The translations under genes and the position numbers were made by a program. Below are positions 47,254 to 55,289 of a stretch of DNA of 64,000 bases, one piece after another. Below the pieces are notes generated by a model. That model had not been told where the DNA came from and did not search any database. It was given only the letters and a program-made list of their open reading frames with translations. This DNA comes from JAPHSX01 sp041554195 (GTDB taxonomy: Bacteria; Pseudomonadota; Gammaproteobacteria; Thiohalomonadales; Thiohalomonadaceae): positions 1 through 64,000 of the forward strand of contig JBFFMJ010000002.1 of NCBI GenBank assembly GCA_041554195.1, read 5' to 3'. The number at the start of each line of letters is the position of its first letter. The first letter of the stretch is position 1.

Positions 47254-47283
47254 TTGTCCCCCTATGGGAACAGCGGTTAAAAT
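47254..47283 (+). promoter_or_regulatory. Candidate rpsO promoter
   Basis: TTGTCC at 47254-47259 and TAAAAT at 47278-47283, 18 bases apart. It would give rpsO-pnp its own transcript start about 35 bases before the ribosome-binding site. Confidence 0.5.
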
Positions 47284-47325
47284 GCGCGTTTATATATCGA
47301 CTACCAGTGTAGGAGTAGTACCCAC

Positions 47326-47595
47326 ATGTCTCTGACTAACGAGCAAAAAGCCGACATCATCAAGACGTACGGCAAGGGCGAAGGCGATACCGGTTCCCCA
47401 GAGGTTCAAATCGCGTTGTTGTCTGCCAACATCGAGGGCCTTCAGGGCCACTTCAAAGAGCATATCCACGACCACCACTCTCGCCGTGGTCTGCTGCGTA
47501 TGGTTAGCCAGCGTCGCAAGCTGCTTGATTACCTGAAGAAGAAAAATGTTGAGCGTTATCGCACCATCATCGCCAGCCTGGGCCTGCGTAAGTAA
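47326..47595 (+). CDS. rpsO: 30S ribosomal protein S15
   Basis: 89 residues, the standard length. Signature QIALLSANIEGLQGHFKEHIHDHHSRRGLLRMVSQRRKLLDYLKKKN, binding 16S rRNA helix 22. ATG preceded by a purine-rich AGGAG. pnp follows after 40 bases as in most gammaproteobacteria. Confidence 0.98.
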   Translation: MSLTNEQKADIIKTYGKGEGDTGSPEVQIALLSANIEGLQGHFKEHIHDHHSRRGLLRMVSQRRKLLDYLKKKNVERYRTIIASLGLRK

Positions 47596-47635
47596 AACTG
47601 GGTATCTCTGTAAATAACCAAAAAAGGAATCAGCC

Positions 47636-49720
47636 GTGACGCCAGTCAAGAAAGAGTTCCAGTATGGGGAGCACACAATCAAACTGGAGACGGGCGAAAT
47701 CGCCCGTCAGGCCAGTGGTGCTGTAATGGCCAGCATGGGCGATACTACGGTTCTGGTAACCGTAGTAGCCGCCAAGAAGGCCACCACGGGCCGGGACTTT
47801 TTCCCCCTGACCGTGGATTATCAGGAGAAGACCTACGCCGCGGGTAAGATCCCCGGTGGTTTCTTCCGTCGTGAAGGTCGCGCCGGTGAGCACGAAACGC
47901 TCACCTCACGCCTGATTGACCGCCCCATTCGTCCGCTCTTTCCTGAGGGTTTCCTCAACGAAACCCAGGTGATTGCCACGGTTGTTTCCCTTGACCCCGA
48001 GATCAGTGCCGACGTCGTTGCGATGATCGGTACCTCTGCCGCCCTGGCCGTCTCCGGCGTACCGTTCAATGGTCCGCTGGGTGCAGCACGTGTCGGCTTT
48101 ATCGACGGTAACTACGTTCTTAGCCCCACCAAGACCCAACTGGAAGAGTCCAAGCTCGACCTGATGGTTGCCGGTACTGAGAAGGCGGTACTGATGGTGG
48201 AGTCCGAGGCCGATTGCCTTACCGAGGAGCAGATGCTCGGCGCGGTGATGTTCGGTCACGAGCAGATGCAGACCGTGATCAAGGCGATCAGCGAGCTGGC
48301 CGTTGAGGCCGGCACGGTTGCCTGGGATTGGCAGGCACCGGAAACCGACCACTCTGCAGAGAGTGCGGTGGCCGCCGCTGCCGATGGTGCCTTTACAGAG
48401 GCCTACCAAATTACCGAAAAGATGGTGCGTTACGACCGTCTTAGCGAAATCCGTTCCTCCATCGTCGAGCAGCTTTGTGCCGGTGATGAGGGGATGGACG
48501 AGGGCAAGGTGCGCGAGGCGATTGAGTCGCTGGAGAAGAGCACCGTGCGCGGTCGTATCATCAGTGGTGAGCCCCGCATCGACGGTCGCGACACCCGCAC
48601 CGTACGCCCCATCACCATCCGCACCGGCGTGCTGCCACGCACCCACGGTTCGGCCCTGTTCACCCGCGGCGAGACCCAGGCACTGGTAGTCACCACTCTG
48701 GGTACCACCCGCGATGCGCAGATCATCGACGCCCTCGATGGCGAGCGTAAAGAGAAGTTCATGCTGCATTATAACTTCCCGCCTTACAGCGTCGGTGAGA
48801 CTGGTCGTGTCGGAAGCCCCAAGCGTCGTGAGATCGGCCATGGCCGTCTTGCCAAGCGTGGTGTGGCTGCCGTGGTGCCGAAGGGTGACGACTATCCCTA
48901 CACCCTGCGTGTAGTCTCCGAGATCACCGAGTCTAACGGCTCCAGCTCGATGGCCTCGGTCTGCGGTACCTGCCTCTCGATGATGGATGCCGGTGTGCCA
49001 ATCAAGGCGCCGGTAGCCGGTGTGGCGATGGGCCTGATCAAAGAGGACGACAAGTTTGCCGTTCTCACTGACATCCTCGGTGACGAGGATCACCTCGGCG
49101 ATATGGACTTCAAGGTAGCCGGTACCAACGACGGTATCACCGCGCTGCAGATGGATATCAAGATCGACGGCATCACCCGGGAGATCATGGAGGCGGCGCT
49201 GGATCAGGCCAAAGAGGGCCGTCTGCATATCCTTGGTGAGATGAATAAGGCGATCTCCAAACCGCGTGAAGAGGTCTCTGACTTCGCTCCGCGTTACATC
49301 ACCTTTAAGATCAATCCTGATAAGATCCGTGACGTGATCGGCAAGGGTGGCGCGACCATTCGTTCCATCACTGAAGAGACCGGTGCCGGCATCGACATCA
49401 GTGACGACGGTACCGTCAAGGTCTCCTCAGTCGACAGCATTGCCGGTAAAGAGGCACAACGTCGCATCGAGCAGCTGACCACTGATGTTGAAGTTGGCAA
49501 GATCTACGAAGGCCGTGTGAACAAGCTGATGGACTTCGGCGCCTTTGTGAATGTTCTGCCTGGTAAGGACGGTCTGGTGCATATCTCCCAGATCTCCGAA
49601 GAGCGTGTCGAGAAGGTTAGCGACAAGCTCTCCGAGGGTGACATCATTAAGGTTAAGGTGCTGGAAATCGACAAGCAGGGGCGTATCCGTCTCAGCATGA
49701 AGGCGGTTACCGCGGAGTAA
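47636..49720 (+). CDS. pnp: Polyribonucleotide nucleotidyltransferase (PNPase)
   Basis: 694 residues, GTG start with AAGGAA upstream. Phosphorolytic 3'-5' exoribonuclease. Two RNase PH domains (first around FFRREGRAGEHETLTSRLIDRPIRPLF; second around FTRGETQALVVTTLGT and FPPYSVGETGRVGSPKRREIGHG, with acidic metal ligands in LGDEDHLGDMDFKVAGT), then KH (IRDVIGKGGATIRSI) and S1 (YEGRVNKLMDFGAFVNVLPGKDGLVHISQI). Confidence 0.97.
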   Translation: MTPVKKEFQYGEHTIKLETGEIARQASGAVMASMGDTTVLVTVVAAKKATTGRDFFPLTVDYQEKTYAAGKIPGGFFRREGRAGEHETLTSRLIDRPIRPLFPEGFLNETQVIATVVSLDPEISADVVAMIGTSAALAVSGVPFNGPLGAARVGFIDGNYVLSPTKTQLEESKLDLMVAGTEKAVLMVESEADCLTEEQMLGAVMFGHEQMQTVIKAISELAVEAGTVAWDWQAPETDHSAESAVAAAADGAFTEAYQITEKMVRYDRLSEIRSSIVEQLCAGDEGMDEGKVREAIESLEKSTVRGRIISGEPRIDGRDTRTVRPITIRTGVLPRTHGSALFTRGETQALVVTTLGTTRDAQIIDALDGERKEKFMLHYNFPPYSVGETGRVGSPKRREIGHGRLAKRGVAAVVPKGDDYPYTLRVVSEITESNGSSSMASVCGTCLSMMDAGVPIKAPVAGVAMGLIKEDDKFAVLTDILGDEDHLGDMDFKVAGTNDGITALQMDIKIDGITREIMEAALDQAKEGRLHILGEMNKAISKPREEVSDFAPRYITFKINPDKIRDVIGKGGATIRSITEETGAGIDISDDGTVKVSSVDSIAGKEAQRRIEQLTTDVEVGKIYEGRVNKLMDFGAFVNVLPGKDGLVHISQISEERVEKVSDKLSEGDIIKVKVLEIDKQGRIRLSMKAVTAE

Positions 49721-49742
49721 GCACCGAGCTTATGACGTTAAT

Positions 49743-49766
49743 AAAAGGGGCCTTACGGCCCCTTTT
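49743..49766. terminator. Terminator after pnp
   Basis: AAAAGGGGCC, loop TTAC, GGCCCCTTTT: perfect 10-base stem followed by GTTTTG. Confidence 0.92.
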
Positions 49767-49826
49767 GTTTTGCTGTATGTTTATCATTCATAACAATAGC
49801 TAAGCATGAACTTTTACGGGGGAGAT

Positions 49827-50366
49827 GTGTTAAAAAAACTACAACGCTTCGTACATCAGTATGATCCCGATGTACGCCTTATCGTTTGTGCGATCAGCAT
49901 GCTTTGCTGCTTTTACATCACATTACATCGCTCGCCATTGGCCATTATTTTCTTTGTCACTTCGGCCTTGTTGTTTATTGACGTGTTACGCAACAGCAGT
50001 GTCTGGTACGGCTTTAGCGCCTTTCGTCGTGGTGACATGGCCGCGGTAAATTATACGCTGCAACAGGTGCGTTGGCCGAAGCTACTCAGCTCGCAAAGCC
50101 TCGCCTACTACAATTGGCTGAAAGGGGTGAAAGAGGTTACCGATGAGCGTTATGCTGCCGCTAAGGTACACCTTCTGGTCGCCATTAACGGTGAGTTAAA
50201 GACACAGAATGATCGTAGCCTGTTGCACTGCCTGCTCGCCGAGATCGCACTGCAGGAAGATGAGGCAGAGATCGCACGCGAACACCTGAAACATGCCGCC
50301 GCTCTGCAGCATCACCCTGAGGTGAATCGCATTATTCAGTCACTTGCCCAGCGCATCCACGGATGA
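49827..50366 (+). CDS. Membrane-anchored helical-repeat (TPR-like) protein, unknown function
   Basis: About 179 residues. The GTG at 49827 is preferred because GGGGGAGAT stands directly upstream; the ATG at 49806 has no such site. Two adjacent membrane helices (about 15-55: LIVCAISMLCCFYITLH, PLAIIFFVTSALLFIDVL) are followed by an all-helical cytoplasmic part with repeat-like pairs (YYNWLKGVKEVTDERYAAAKVHLLVAI; LHCLLAEIALQEDEAEIAREHLKHAAAL) that look like degenerate tetratricopeptides. I do not recognise the family. Its stop overlaps the next gene (ATGA), so the two products probably work together. Confidence 0.72.
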   Translation: MLKKLQRFVHQYDPDVRLIVCAISMLCCFYITLHRSPLAIIFFVTSALLFIDVLRNSSVWYGFSAFRRGDMAAVNYTLQQVRWPKLLSSQSLAYYNWLKGVKEVTDERYAAAKVHLLVAINGELKTQNDRSLLHCLLAEIALQEDEAEIAREHLKHAAALQHHPEVNRIIQSLAQRIHG

Positions 50367-50716
50367 GCATGGACCACCAGCCGCAACTTGCTATTATGGT
50401 TGCACGGCAAGATGGCAGTCTCACTCTTGCAGGTGATCTAATCGCCAGCGATGCGGAAAAGTTAGAACGGTGGTTCCGAGAATCCGCAACGCAAGATACA
50501 CCCTGCCGATTAGAGCTGGGAGAACTCGATATCACCGATGGCGTTGCAGCCACCTACATGATTAATATTGTCCGTCTGATAATGAATCGCTGCGAAAAGG
50601 TTACCCTTAGTGGTTCACCGCAACTGCTGGCACATAATCTTTATCGCGCCGGTTTATTGTTTGAAGGGTGTACGATTGCGTTGGAAGGAATGCGTGAGGA
50701 TGAGCCATACGGTTAG
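50363..50716 (+). CDS. STAS-domain-like protein
   Basis: 117 residues. The pattern of a beta-strand LTLAGDLI, helix, LELGELDITDGVAATYMINIVRLIM, then VTLSGSPQLLAHNLYRAGLL matches the anti-sigma-antagonist (STAS/MlaB-like) fold. The position of the usual phospho-serine is occupied by D-I-T-D-G, so an acidic/Thr site replaces the classical DSSG. Starts within the stop of the preceding gene (ATGA). No anti-sigma factor or kinase partner lies next to it. Family placement is by pattern only. Confidence 0.6.
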   Translation: MSMDHQPQLAIMVARQDGSLTLAGDLIASDAEKLERWFRESATQDTPCRLELGELDITDGVAATYMINIVRLIMNRCEKVTLSGSPQLLAHNLYRAGLLFEGCTIALEGMREDEPYG

Positions 50717-50934
50717 TCATGCTGCAATGCGGGCATGCCGTTGTGACGGGGATGGACTACTGATTGCTCTCGAACAATGGCCTTGTATGCTTCGATAAGC
50801 TACTTCGGGAATGAACTTTTTTCCTGCGCCTGCCATATATCATACAGAACGCAAAGTCCTTCTTATTGTGGATCTAGCACAGAGAGGCGCGATTGTGATT
50901 CACACGTTTATTGGGGATAAGGTTATTTTTTCTT
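50717..50934. other. Intergenic region, nothing recognised
   Basis: 218 bases between two convergent genes. Frames crossing it lack family resemblance and ribosome-binding sites. No clear terminator seen. Confidence 0.4.
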
Positions 50935-51222
50935 CTAGTCATGCCACTGTGAGAATACCACGGCACGCTGGGCATCATTTTGTTGTGCTTTCAGGTAGAG
51001 GGTGGCCTCTAATTGACTTAAGGAGGCAACCTTCTCCTCAGTGACCTCGGCAAAGGCGATGAGCTCATTTGCCTGATAGGTGCGTAAGGCGATGAGCTCG
51101 CGTGCGCTATTTTCCGCCTCTTCAAGGCTCGATGTTATAACGCAGGCATCCGCCGTCCACTGCTCTGTTGGGGTGGTGGTTCTGGGAGGGGTGCAGGCAA
51201 AATGCAGCATGTAGTTAGGCAA
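50935..51222 (-). CDS. Small protein of unknown function
   Basis: 95 residues if translated from the TTG at 51222, which has GGAG seven bases upstream; an ATG four codons in (51210) is the alternative. Soluble, mixed beta/alpha: YMLHFACTPPRTTTP, then DACVITSSLEEAENSARELIAL (helix), NELIAFAEVTEEKVASLSQL. The regular period of the strands and helices argues for a real protein. I do not recognise it. Isolated between convergent and divergent neighbours. Confidence 0.55.
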   Translation of the reverse strand: MPNYMLHFACTPPRTTTPTEQWTADACVITSSLEEAENSARELIALRTYQANELIAFAEVTEEKVASLSQLEATLYLKAQQNDAQRAVVFSQWHD

Positions 51223-51522
51223 TGTGCTACTCCGTTATTGGGAAGTGGTGAATATATAGAGTGTAGACTTTCACGCGTGATTCTGCTGTCTCTCTTTTAT
51301 AAAGATGAGGCGTTGTGTTACATGAGGTGTAGGGGGAATAGCACCTTTAACACCTTTCTTTGTGCAGGTCGCGGTAATTATCTCAAGTAGATAGCTATGG
51401 CCCGGCTTTTGCTGGATTTTATACAACAGTGTGCAGTGACTCTTCATCGTAGGGAGTTGTGGCAGGCTGCAGGACAACAATTTCTCTTATTCTTATTAAT
51501 TTTTGAATCATACCGGTGGAAT
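51223..51522. other. Intergenic region upstream of the copper chaperone gene
   Basis: 300 bases, AT-rich and without a credible gene. It contains short complementary arms (AGGTGT and ACACCT, near 51324 and 51350) and TATA-like stretches (TTATAA, TTATACA), but no convincing -35/-10 pair. The frame leading into the chaperone gene is open here but has no signal-peptide logic. Confidence 0.4.
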
Positions 51523-52002
51523 ATGAAAATCATAAAAAGTTTTGTGTTGCTTATTGGCCTCTGTGTTGCGGGCCTGACTCAGGCGGAAGGTCATTTAAAG
51601 GTAGAGGATGCTTGGGTACGTGAGGCTCCGCCGGGTGCAATGGTGCTAGCGGGCTATATGCAACTGCATAATCATGCGGATAAGAATCGTCTGCTGGTTG
51701 CGGCACAAAGCCCAGCCTTTGAGAGTGTGATGTTGCACAAGACCGTGATCGAGGGCGAAATATCGAAGATGGTACACCAGCCTATGATCACTATTCCGGC
51801 CAATGGCTTGGTCAGCTTCGAGCCTAACAGCTACCATCTGATGATGATGAAGCCGCAGCAACCGCTAAAGGCCGGTGATAAGGTTTCAGTGACTCTGAGC
51901 TTTAAGGATGGCTCTAGTGAGGAGTTTAGTTATGAGGTACGTGCCACCATGGGTGGTATGGGGACGGATCACAGTGACCATAATATGGGGCATCAGCACT
52001 GA
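51523..52002 (+). CDS. Periplasmic copper chaperone, PCu(A)C family
   Basis: 160 residues from the ATG at 51523 (GGTGGA just upstream), which gives a clean signal peptide MKIIKSFVLLIGLCVAGLTQA. Mature part is the cupredoxin-like DUF461/PCu(A)C domain: DAWVREAPPGAMVLAGYMQL, then the Cu(I) ligands in ESVMLHKTVIEGEISKMVHQP and SYHLMMMKPQQPLKAGD (His/Met, then HxM). The His/Asp/Met-rich tail TDHSDHNMGHQH may bind extra metal. Relatives deliver copper to cytochrome oxidase CuA/CuB. No sco or cox gene is next to it. Confidence 0.92.
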   Translation: MKIIKSFVLLIGLCVAGLTQAEGHLKVEDAWVREAPPGAMVLAGYMQLHNHADKNRLLVAAQSPAFESVMLHKTVIEGEISKMVHQPMITIPANGLVSFEPNSYHLMMMKPQQPLKAGDKVSVTLSFKDGSSEEFSYEVRATMGGMGTDHSDHNMGHQH

Positions 52003-52020
52003 ACGGCTGTGGTGATTATG

Positions 52021-52046
52021 AAAAAGGGCGCTTTAAAGCCCTTTTT
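52021..52046. terminator. Terminator between convergent chaperone and activator genes
   Basis: AAAAAGGGC, loop GCTTTAAA, GCCCTTTTTT followed by more T. Serves the chaperone gene on + and perhaps the activator gene on -. Confidence 0.85.
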
Positions 52047-52068
52047 TGTTTTTGCGTTTGCTCGTGTG

Positions 52069-53028
52069 TCAGCGCCCTAGAGCATATTTTTTAATACGAT
52101 AGAGCAGGGTGTCGCGGGTCAGGCCCAGTAGACGGGCAGCCCGACTGCGGTTGCCATGGGTGCGGTCGAGTGCCTGTTTGATCATCTCCTGCTCCAGCTC
52201 CTCCAGTTGGATCCCCTCGTCGGGCAGAGTGAAGCCCTCATCGTTATGTGAAATGCCAGGACTGGCAAACATATCGGCTGGTAGATGCTCAAGGTCTATC
52301 TCGCTGTCGGCGTTGAGGATCAGTATGCGCTCGCAGAAATTTCTCAATTCGCGAATATTGCCGGGCCAGCTGTGGGTCTCCAGTTTGGTCTGTGCCCGAC
52401 CGGTAAAGCTAGGGGCCGGTAGGCCGTGTTTCTGGGACAGCTGCTCACCAAGAGCATGTAAGAGCAGGCCAACATCACCACGGCGGCGGCGCAGGGGGGG
52501 GAGCTCCAGTGGTACGACGTTGAGGCGGTAGTAGAGGTCGGCGCGGAAGCGTCCCTCTTGTACCATTTGGTAGAGGTCACGGTGGGTCGCGGCAACAATG
52601 CGCACGTTTACGGTGGAGGGGCTGGTATCTCCCAGCGACTGGCACTCACCTGATTCAAGAAAACGTAACAACTTGGCTTGGATACTGAGCGGCAACTCCG
52701 CAATTTCATCAAGAAACAGGGTTCCCTCAGTGGCGGCACGAATGCGTCCTGGGCTATTGCCGGTGGCCCCGGTAAAGGCCCCCTTGCGGTGGCCGAATAG
52801 CTCGGATTCGGCCAACTGCTCTGGAAGTGCAGCACAGTTTATCGCGATAAAAGGGGCCTTAGAGCGGGCACTCTCCTGGTGTAGCGCTTGAGCCAGCAGC
52901 TCCTTACCGGTTCCGCTCTCACCGAGAATCAGCACGCTAACATCGGTTGCAGCGGCGATTTGCGCAGAGCGAATAACACTGCGAAATTCAGGGGAATTGC
53001 CCAGCAGAAGTGTATCGAAGGCGTTCAT
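52069..53028 (-). CDS. Sigma-54-dependent transcriptional activator without N-terminal sensor domain
   Basis: 319 residues. AAA+ sigma-54 interaction domain from about residue 8: Walker A LILGESGTGKELLAQAL, the GAFTGA loop in GHRKGAFTGATGNSPG, Walker B GTLFLDEIAELP, and sensor segments to about 235 (WPGNIRELRNFCERI). C-terminal Fis-type helix-turn-helix (HGNRSRAARLLGLTRDTLLYRIKKY). The AAA+ domain begins almost at the first residue, so there is no receiver, GAF or PAS domain, as in PspF. Its control must come from a partner protein or from expression level. Targets are not evident from its neighbours. Confidence 0.93.
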   Translation of the reverse strand: MNAFDTLLLGNSPEFRSVIRSAQIAAATDVSVLILGESGTGKELLAQALHQESARSKAPFIAINCAALPEQLAESELFGHRKGAFTGATGNSPGRIRAATEGTLFLDEIAELPLSIQAKLLRFLESGECQSLGDTSPSTVNVRIVAATHRDLYQMVQEGRFRADLYYRLNVVPLELPPLRRRRGDVGLLLHALGEQLSQKHGLPAPSFTGRAQTKLETHSWPGNIRELRNFCERILILNADSEIDLEHLPADMFASPGISHNDEGFTLPDEGIQLEELEQEMIKQALDRTHGNRSRAARLLGLTRDTLLYRIKKYALGR

Positions 53029-53130
53029 CAGTGTTCCGGAAGATTGTGACTATGGTAAGGATACCTGTTTCCGTAGCTGGGCTCAAAGTCACATGTTGCA
53101 TTGAGTGCTCGACTTGCCACCACGATTCGG

Positions 53131-53136
53131 TATAAT
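53131..53136 (+). promoter_or_regulatory. -10 element of the tRNA-Leu promoter
   Basis: Perfect TATAAT about 90 bases before the tRNA, without a consensus -35 at normal spacing. Confidence 0.45.
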
Positions 53137-53227
53137 CCGCAGCCGTTACCTCTCGTACGGTGTGGTGAAGGGCAAAAGGTATTGTCTCTTGCGCCAGCTC
53201 GTATCGGAATTAGTAACAACAGTTTAT

Positions 53228-53311
53228 GCCGCTCTGGTGGAATTGGTAGACACGCAAGATTTAGGTTCTTGTGCCTTTGGTGTCCGAGTTCGAGTCTCGG
53301 GGGCGGCACCA
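53228..53311 (+). tRNA. tRNA-Leu (anticodon TAG)
   Basis: 84 nt with encoded CCA. Acceptor GCCGCTC / GGGCGGC, anticodon stem CAAGA / TCTTG around TTTAGGT (TAG), class II long variable arm, T-arm CCGAG-TTCGAGT-CTCGG. Stands alone. Confidence 0.96.
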
Positions 53312-53317
53312 TATTTT

Positions 53318-53340
53318 AAGCAATTGAAAGACAATTGCTT
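53318..53340 (+). terminator. Hairpin after tRNA-Leu
   Basis: AAGCAATTG, loop AAAGA, CAATTGCTT, then CCCCCCTCTTT. The stem is perfect but the T-run is replaced by C, so it may be an end-processing hairpin or a weak terminator. Confidence 0.55.
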
Positions 53341-53465
53341 CCCCCCTCTTTAAGATACTAAAGAAGTACCTTGCTGGTGATGTGGTTTTGTCATCATCGG
53401 CGGTATGGTATCGTGCCGAGAAAACAGCGGCTTATGGTGGTGGTATGGGAGAGCAACGAGATTAA

Positions 53466-54941
53466 ATGAACGTTCAATTCATGGAGGACAGTGTCGCCAC
53501 TACTCGTGAAGGGAGAGTAGAGCACGGTCGTATCTTCCCCTTTCTGCTCCTGTTGATGCTTGGTGCTTGCGCTCCGCTACCGCCTGAGCCTGATAAGGCG
53601 GCTGAGAGTGAGGCGTCTGTTGCTAAGGTTGAGTTAAAGGAGAATGCCTCTTCAGATCAGGGAGATGCTCGCTCTGGCGAGGATTTATCTAAACAGGTTG
53701 ATGCGGGTTCAGACCTCCTTCGCGTTCCCCATGAGCAGCAAGCTCAAGTTGCACCAGTAAACTCCAAATCATTACTTCCCAAGCCTGCGGTCTCTCAGCC
53801 AGCCATTTCCAAGCAGAGCGTTTCCAGTAAGGCTTCCAGTAAGGCTTCCAGTAAAGCTTCCAGTAAAGCTTCCAGTAAGACCGCCAGTAAGGCCGCCAGT
53901 AAGGTTTCCTCCTCAGCGAAAGTTGCCGCAAAGAGTGGTCAAGAATCCGCGGCGGTCAAGCAACCTGAAAAAGTGGTTGTGGCTCAATCCACCTCGTCTT
54001 TGAGAAAAGGCGCTACAGCTACAGCTTCCACCCGGCAGGAGTCATTCGCCCCTTCAGGCCTTGGCATAGAGCCTGATATCCGTCCGGTTACAAAGGGGGA
54101 GACTTTTGTGCCGCCAATCATGGATGAATATATTGCGGGGGAACCGGTATTTCAGGGCCCGCTATATGGTGAACACAAGCCGCTTGAGCTACCACCAATA
54201 AAGTCGACGGTTAAAAAGAGGCCTGCCACCAGCAAACATAAGCCACGACTTCCCGTGAAGATAGATCGGGTACCCGTTGGTGGTAGCCAGATAGAGATGG
54301 TGCAGCTGCGCGGTGGCACCTTCCAGATGGGTTCTAACGATGGCGATTATGATGAAAGACCTTTGCACAAGGTCAGCTTGCGTCCATTCAGTATCGGTCG
54401 CTATGAGGTGACTCAGAGGCAGTGGAAGGACGTGATGGGAGATAACCCCTCCTATTTTGATGACTGTGCAGACTGCCCCGTAGACAGCGTTAGCTGGAAC
54501 GACATCCAGCTCTTTATTACAAAACTCAATCAGCTGACCGCCAAGCAGTTCCGTTTGCCAAGTGAGGCCGAGTGGGAATATGCCTGTCGTTCCGGTGACG
54601 ACGAGGCGTACTGCGGTGGAAGCGATGAGACGCAGGTCAGCTGGTATCTGGAGAACAGTGGTGGCAGATCGCAGCCCGTTGGTAGATTGGCGTCGAATGC
54701 GTTCGGGCTCCATGATATGAGTGGAAATGCGTACGAGTGGGTAGAGGATTGTTGGCACGGCGGTTACGGAGAGGCTCCGACTAACGGCCAGGCCTGGTCA
54801 GATGGTGATTGTCAGCGCCGCGTTCTGCGTGGTGGAGCATGGTATTACGCGTCGAAGTATTCGGCCGCCACCTATCGAAATGCCAATTTGCCGTACAGCC
54901 GTTTTATTATCTATGGATTTCGCCTTGCTCATGACAGGTGA
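53466..54941 (+). CDS. Lipoprotein with Ser/Lys/Ala repeat linker and FGE-sulfatase (SUMF1-type) domain
   Basis: 491 residues. A positively charged N-region and hydrophobic stretch end in the lipobox L32-G-A-C35, so the mature protein should be lipid-anchored. Residues 40-260 are low-complexity and include seven four-residue units (S/A-S-K-A/T) encoded by a 12-bp tandem repeat. From about 276 on comes a formylglycine-generating-enzyme-like domain: MVQLRGGTFQMGSNDGDYDERP, RYEVTQRQWKDVMGDNPS, PVDSVSWNDIQLFI, FRLPSEAEWEYACRSG, GLHDMSGNAYEWVEDCW, RRVLRGGAWYYAS, YGFRLAHD. The segment after GGAW lacks the catalytic cysteine pair of true FGE, so it is more likely a binding or scaffold version. It precedes the chemosensory cluster by 350 bases; a link is possible but not shown. 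Confidence 0.82.
   Translation: MNVQFMEDSVATTREGRVEHGRIFPFLLLLMLGACAPLPPEPDKAAESEASVAKVELKENASSDQGDARSGEDLSKQVDAGSDLLRVPHEQQAQVAPVNSKSLLPKPAVSQPAISKQSVSSKASSKASSKASSKASSKTASKAASKVSSSAKVAAKSGQESAAVKQPEKVVVAQSTSSLRKGATATASTRQESFAPSGLGIEPDIRPVTKGETFVPPIMDEYIAGEPVFQGPLYGEHKPLELPPIKSTVKKRPATSKHKPRLPVKIDRVPVGGSQIEMVQLRGGTFQMGSNDGDYDERPLHKVSLRPFSIGRYEVTQRQWKDVMGDNPSYFDDCADCPVDSVSWNDIQLFITKLNQLTAKQFRLPSEAEWEYACRSGDDEAYCGGSDETQVSWYLENSGGRSQPVGRLASNAFGLHDMSGNAYEWVEDCWHGGYGEAPTNGQAWSDGDCQRRVLRGGAWYYASKYSAATYRNANLPYSRFIIYGFRLAHDR
53823..53906 (+). repeat. 12-bp tandem repeat, seven units, in frame
   Basis: Unit TCCAGTAAGGCT, starting at 53823, 53835, 53847, 53859, 53871, 53883 and 53895, the last three with more changes. 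Twelve bases equal four codons, so gain or loss of a unit keeps the frame. Confidence 0.92.
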
Positions 54942-55289
54942 CAACACCCTTTAATAACGCCCTAATAGCGATAATTAACATTTTAACTATTGTGGATATC
55001 TTCCTAATATTTAAGAATAAATTGGAAAAGTGTTATCTCGGTCACATTTTGGTTGCGATAGCACACTCATGGGGTGTACATTACTCCATTAATAACATAA
55101 CAATGTTGCGATGGATGGTGAATAGTGTCCAGAATGCCGTCACAATAATCGCAACGGATGAATAGCTGGCGTGTTTAAAGGTTTAATAATTGTATCAAGT
55201 AATAGAGGGTGTTTTCCCGTAGTTCGAGGGAGATATGCTCATGTTGCGGCCGTTTTTTCTTTTCAGGATGATTTAGAGAGAGGTGCAAA
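54942..55289 (+). other. AT-rich intergenic region before the chemosensory cluster
   Basis: 348 bases, clearly more AT-rich than its surroundings. A frame of 75 codons at 54938-55165 has no family resemblance and starts inside the previous gene's end, so I do not call it. No consensus sigma-70, sigma-28 or sigma-54 promoter stands out. The last 20 bases carry the GAGAGAGG ribosome-binding site of the next gene. Confidence 0.4.

Noticed and set aside
50811..51044. 77-codon frame on the + strand
   Set aside because: Overlaps the better supported - strand gene at 50935-51222 and has no ribosome-binding site or family.
53823..53906. 12-bp repeats as a possible CRISPR array
   Set aside because: Units are contiguous without spacers and lie in frame within a coding gene.
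54938..55165. 75-codon frame after the FGE-like gene
   Set aside because: Starts within the stop of the previous gene without a ribosome-binding site, AT-rich spacer composition and no resemblance to any family.
54942..55289. Sigma-54 or sigma-28 promoter for the chemosensory cluster, given the nearby sigma-54 activator
   Set aside because: No TGGCAC-N5-TTGC or TAAA-N15-GCCGATAA match found by eye; left unassigned.
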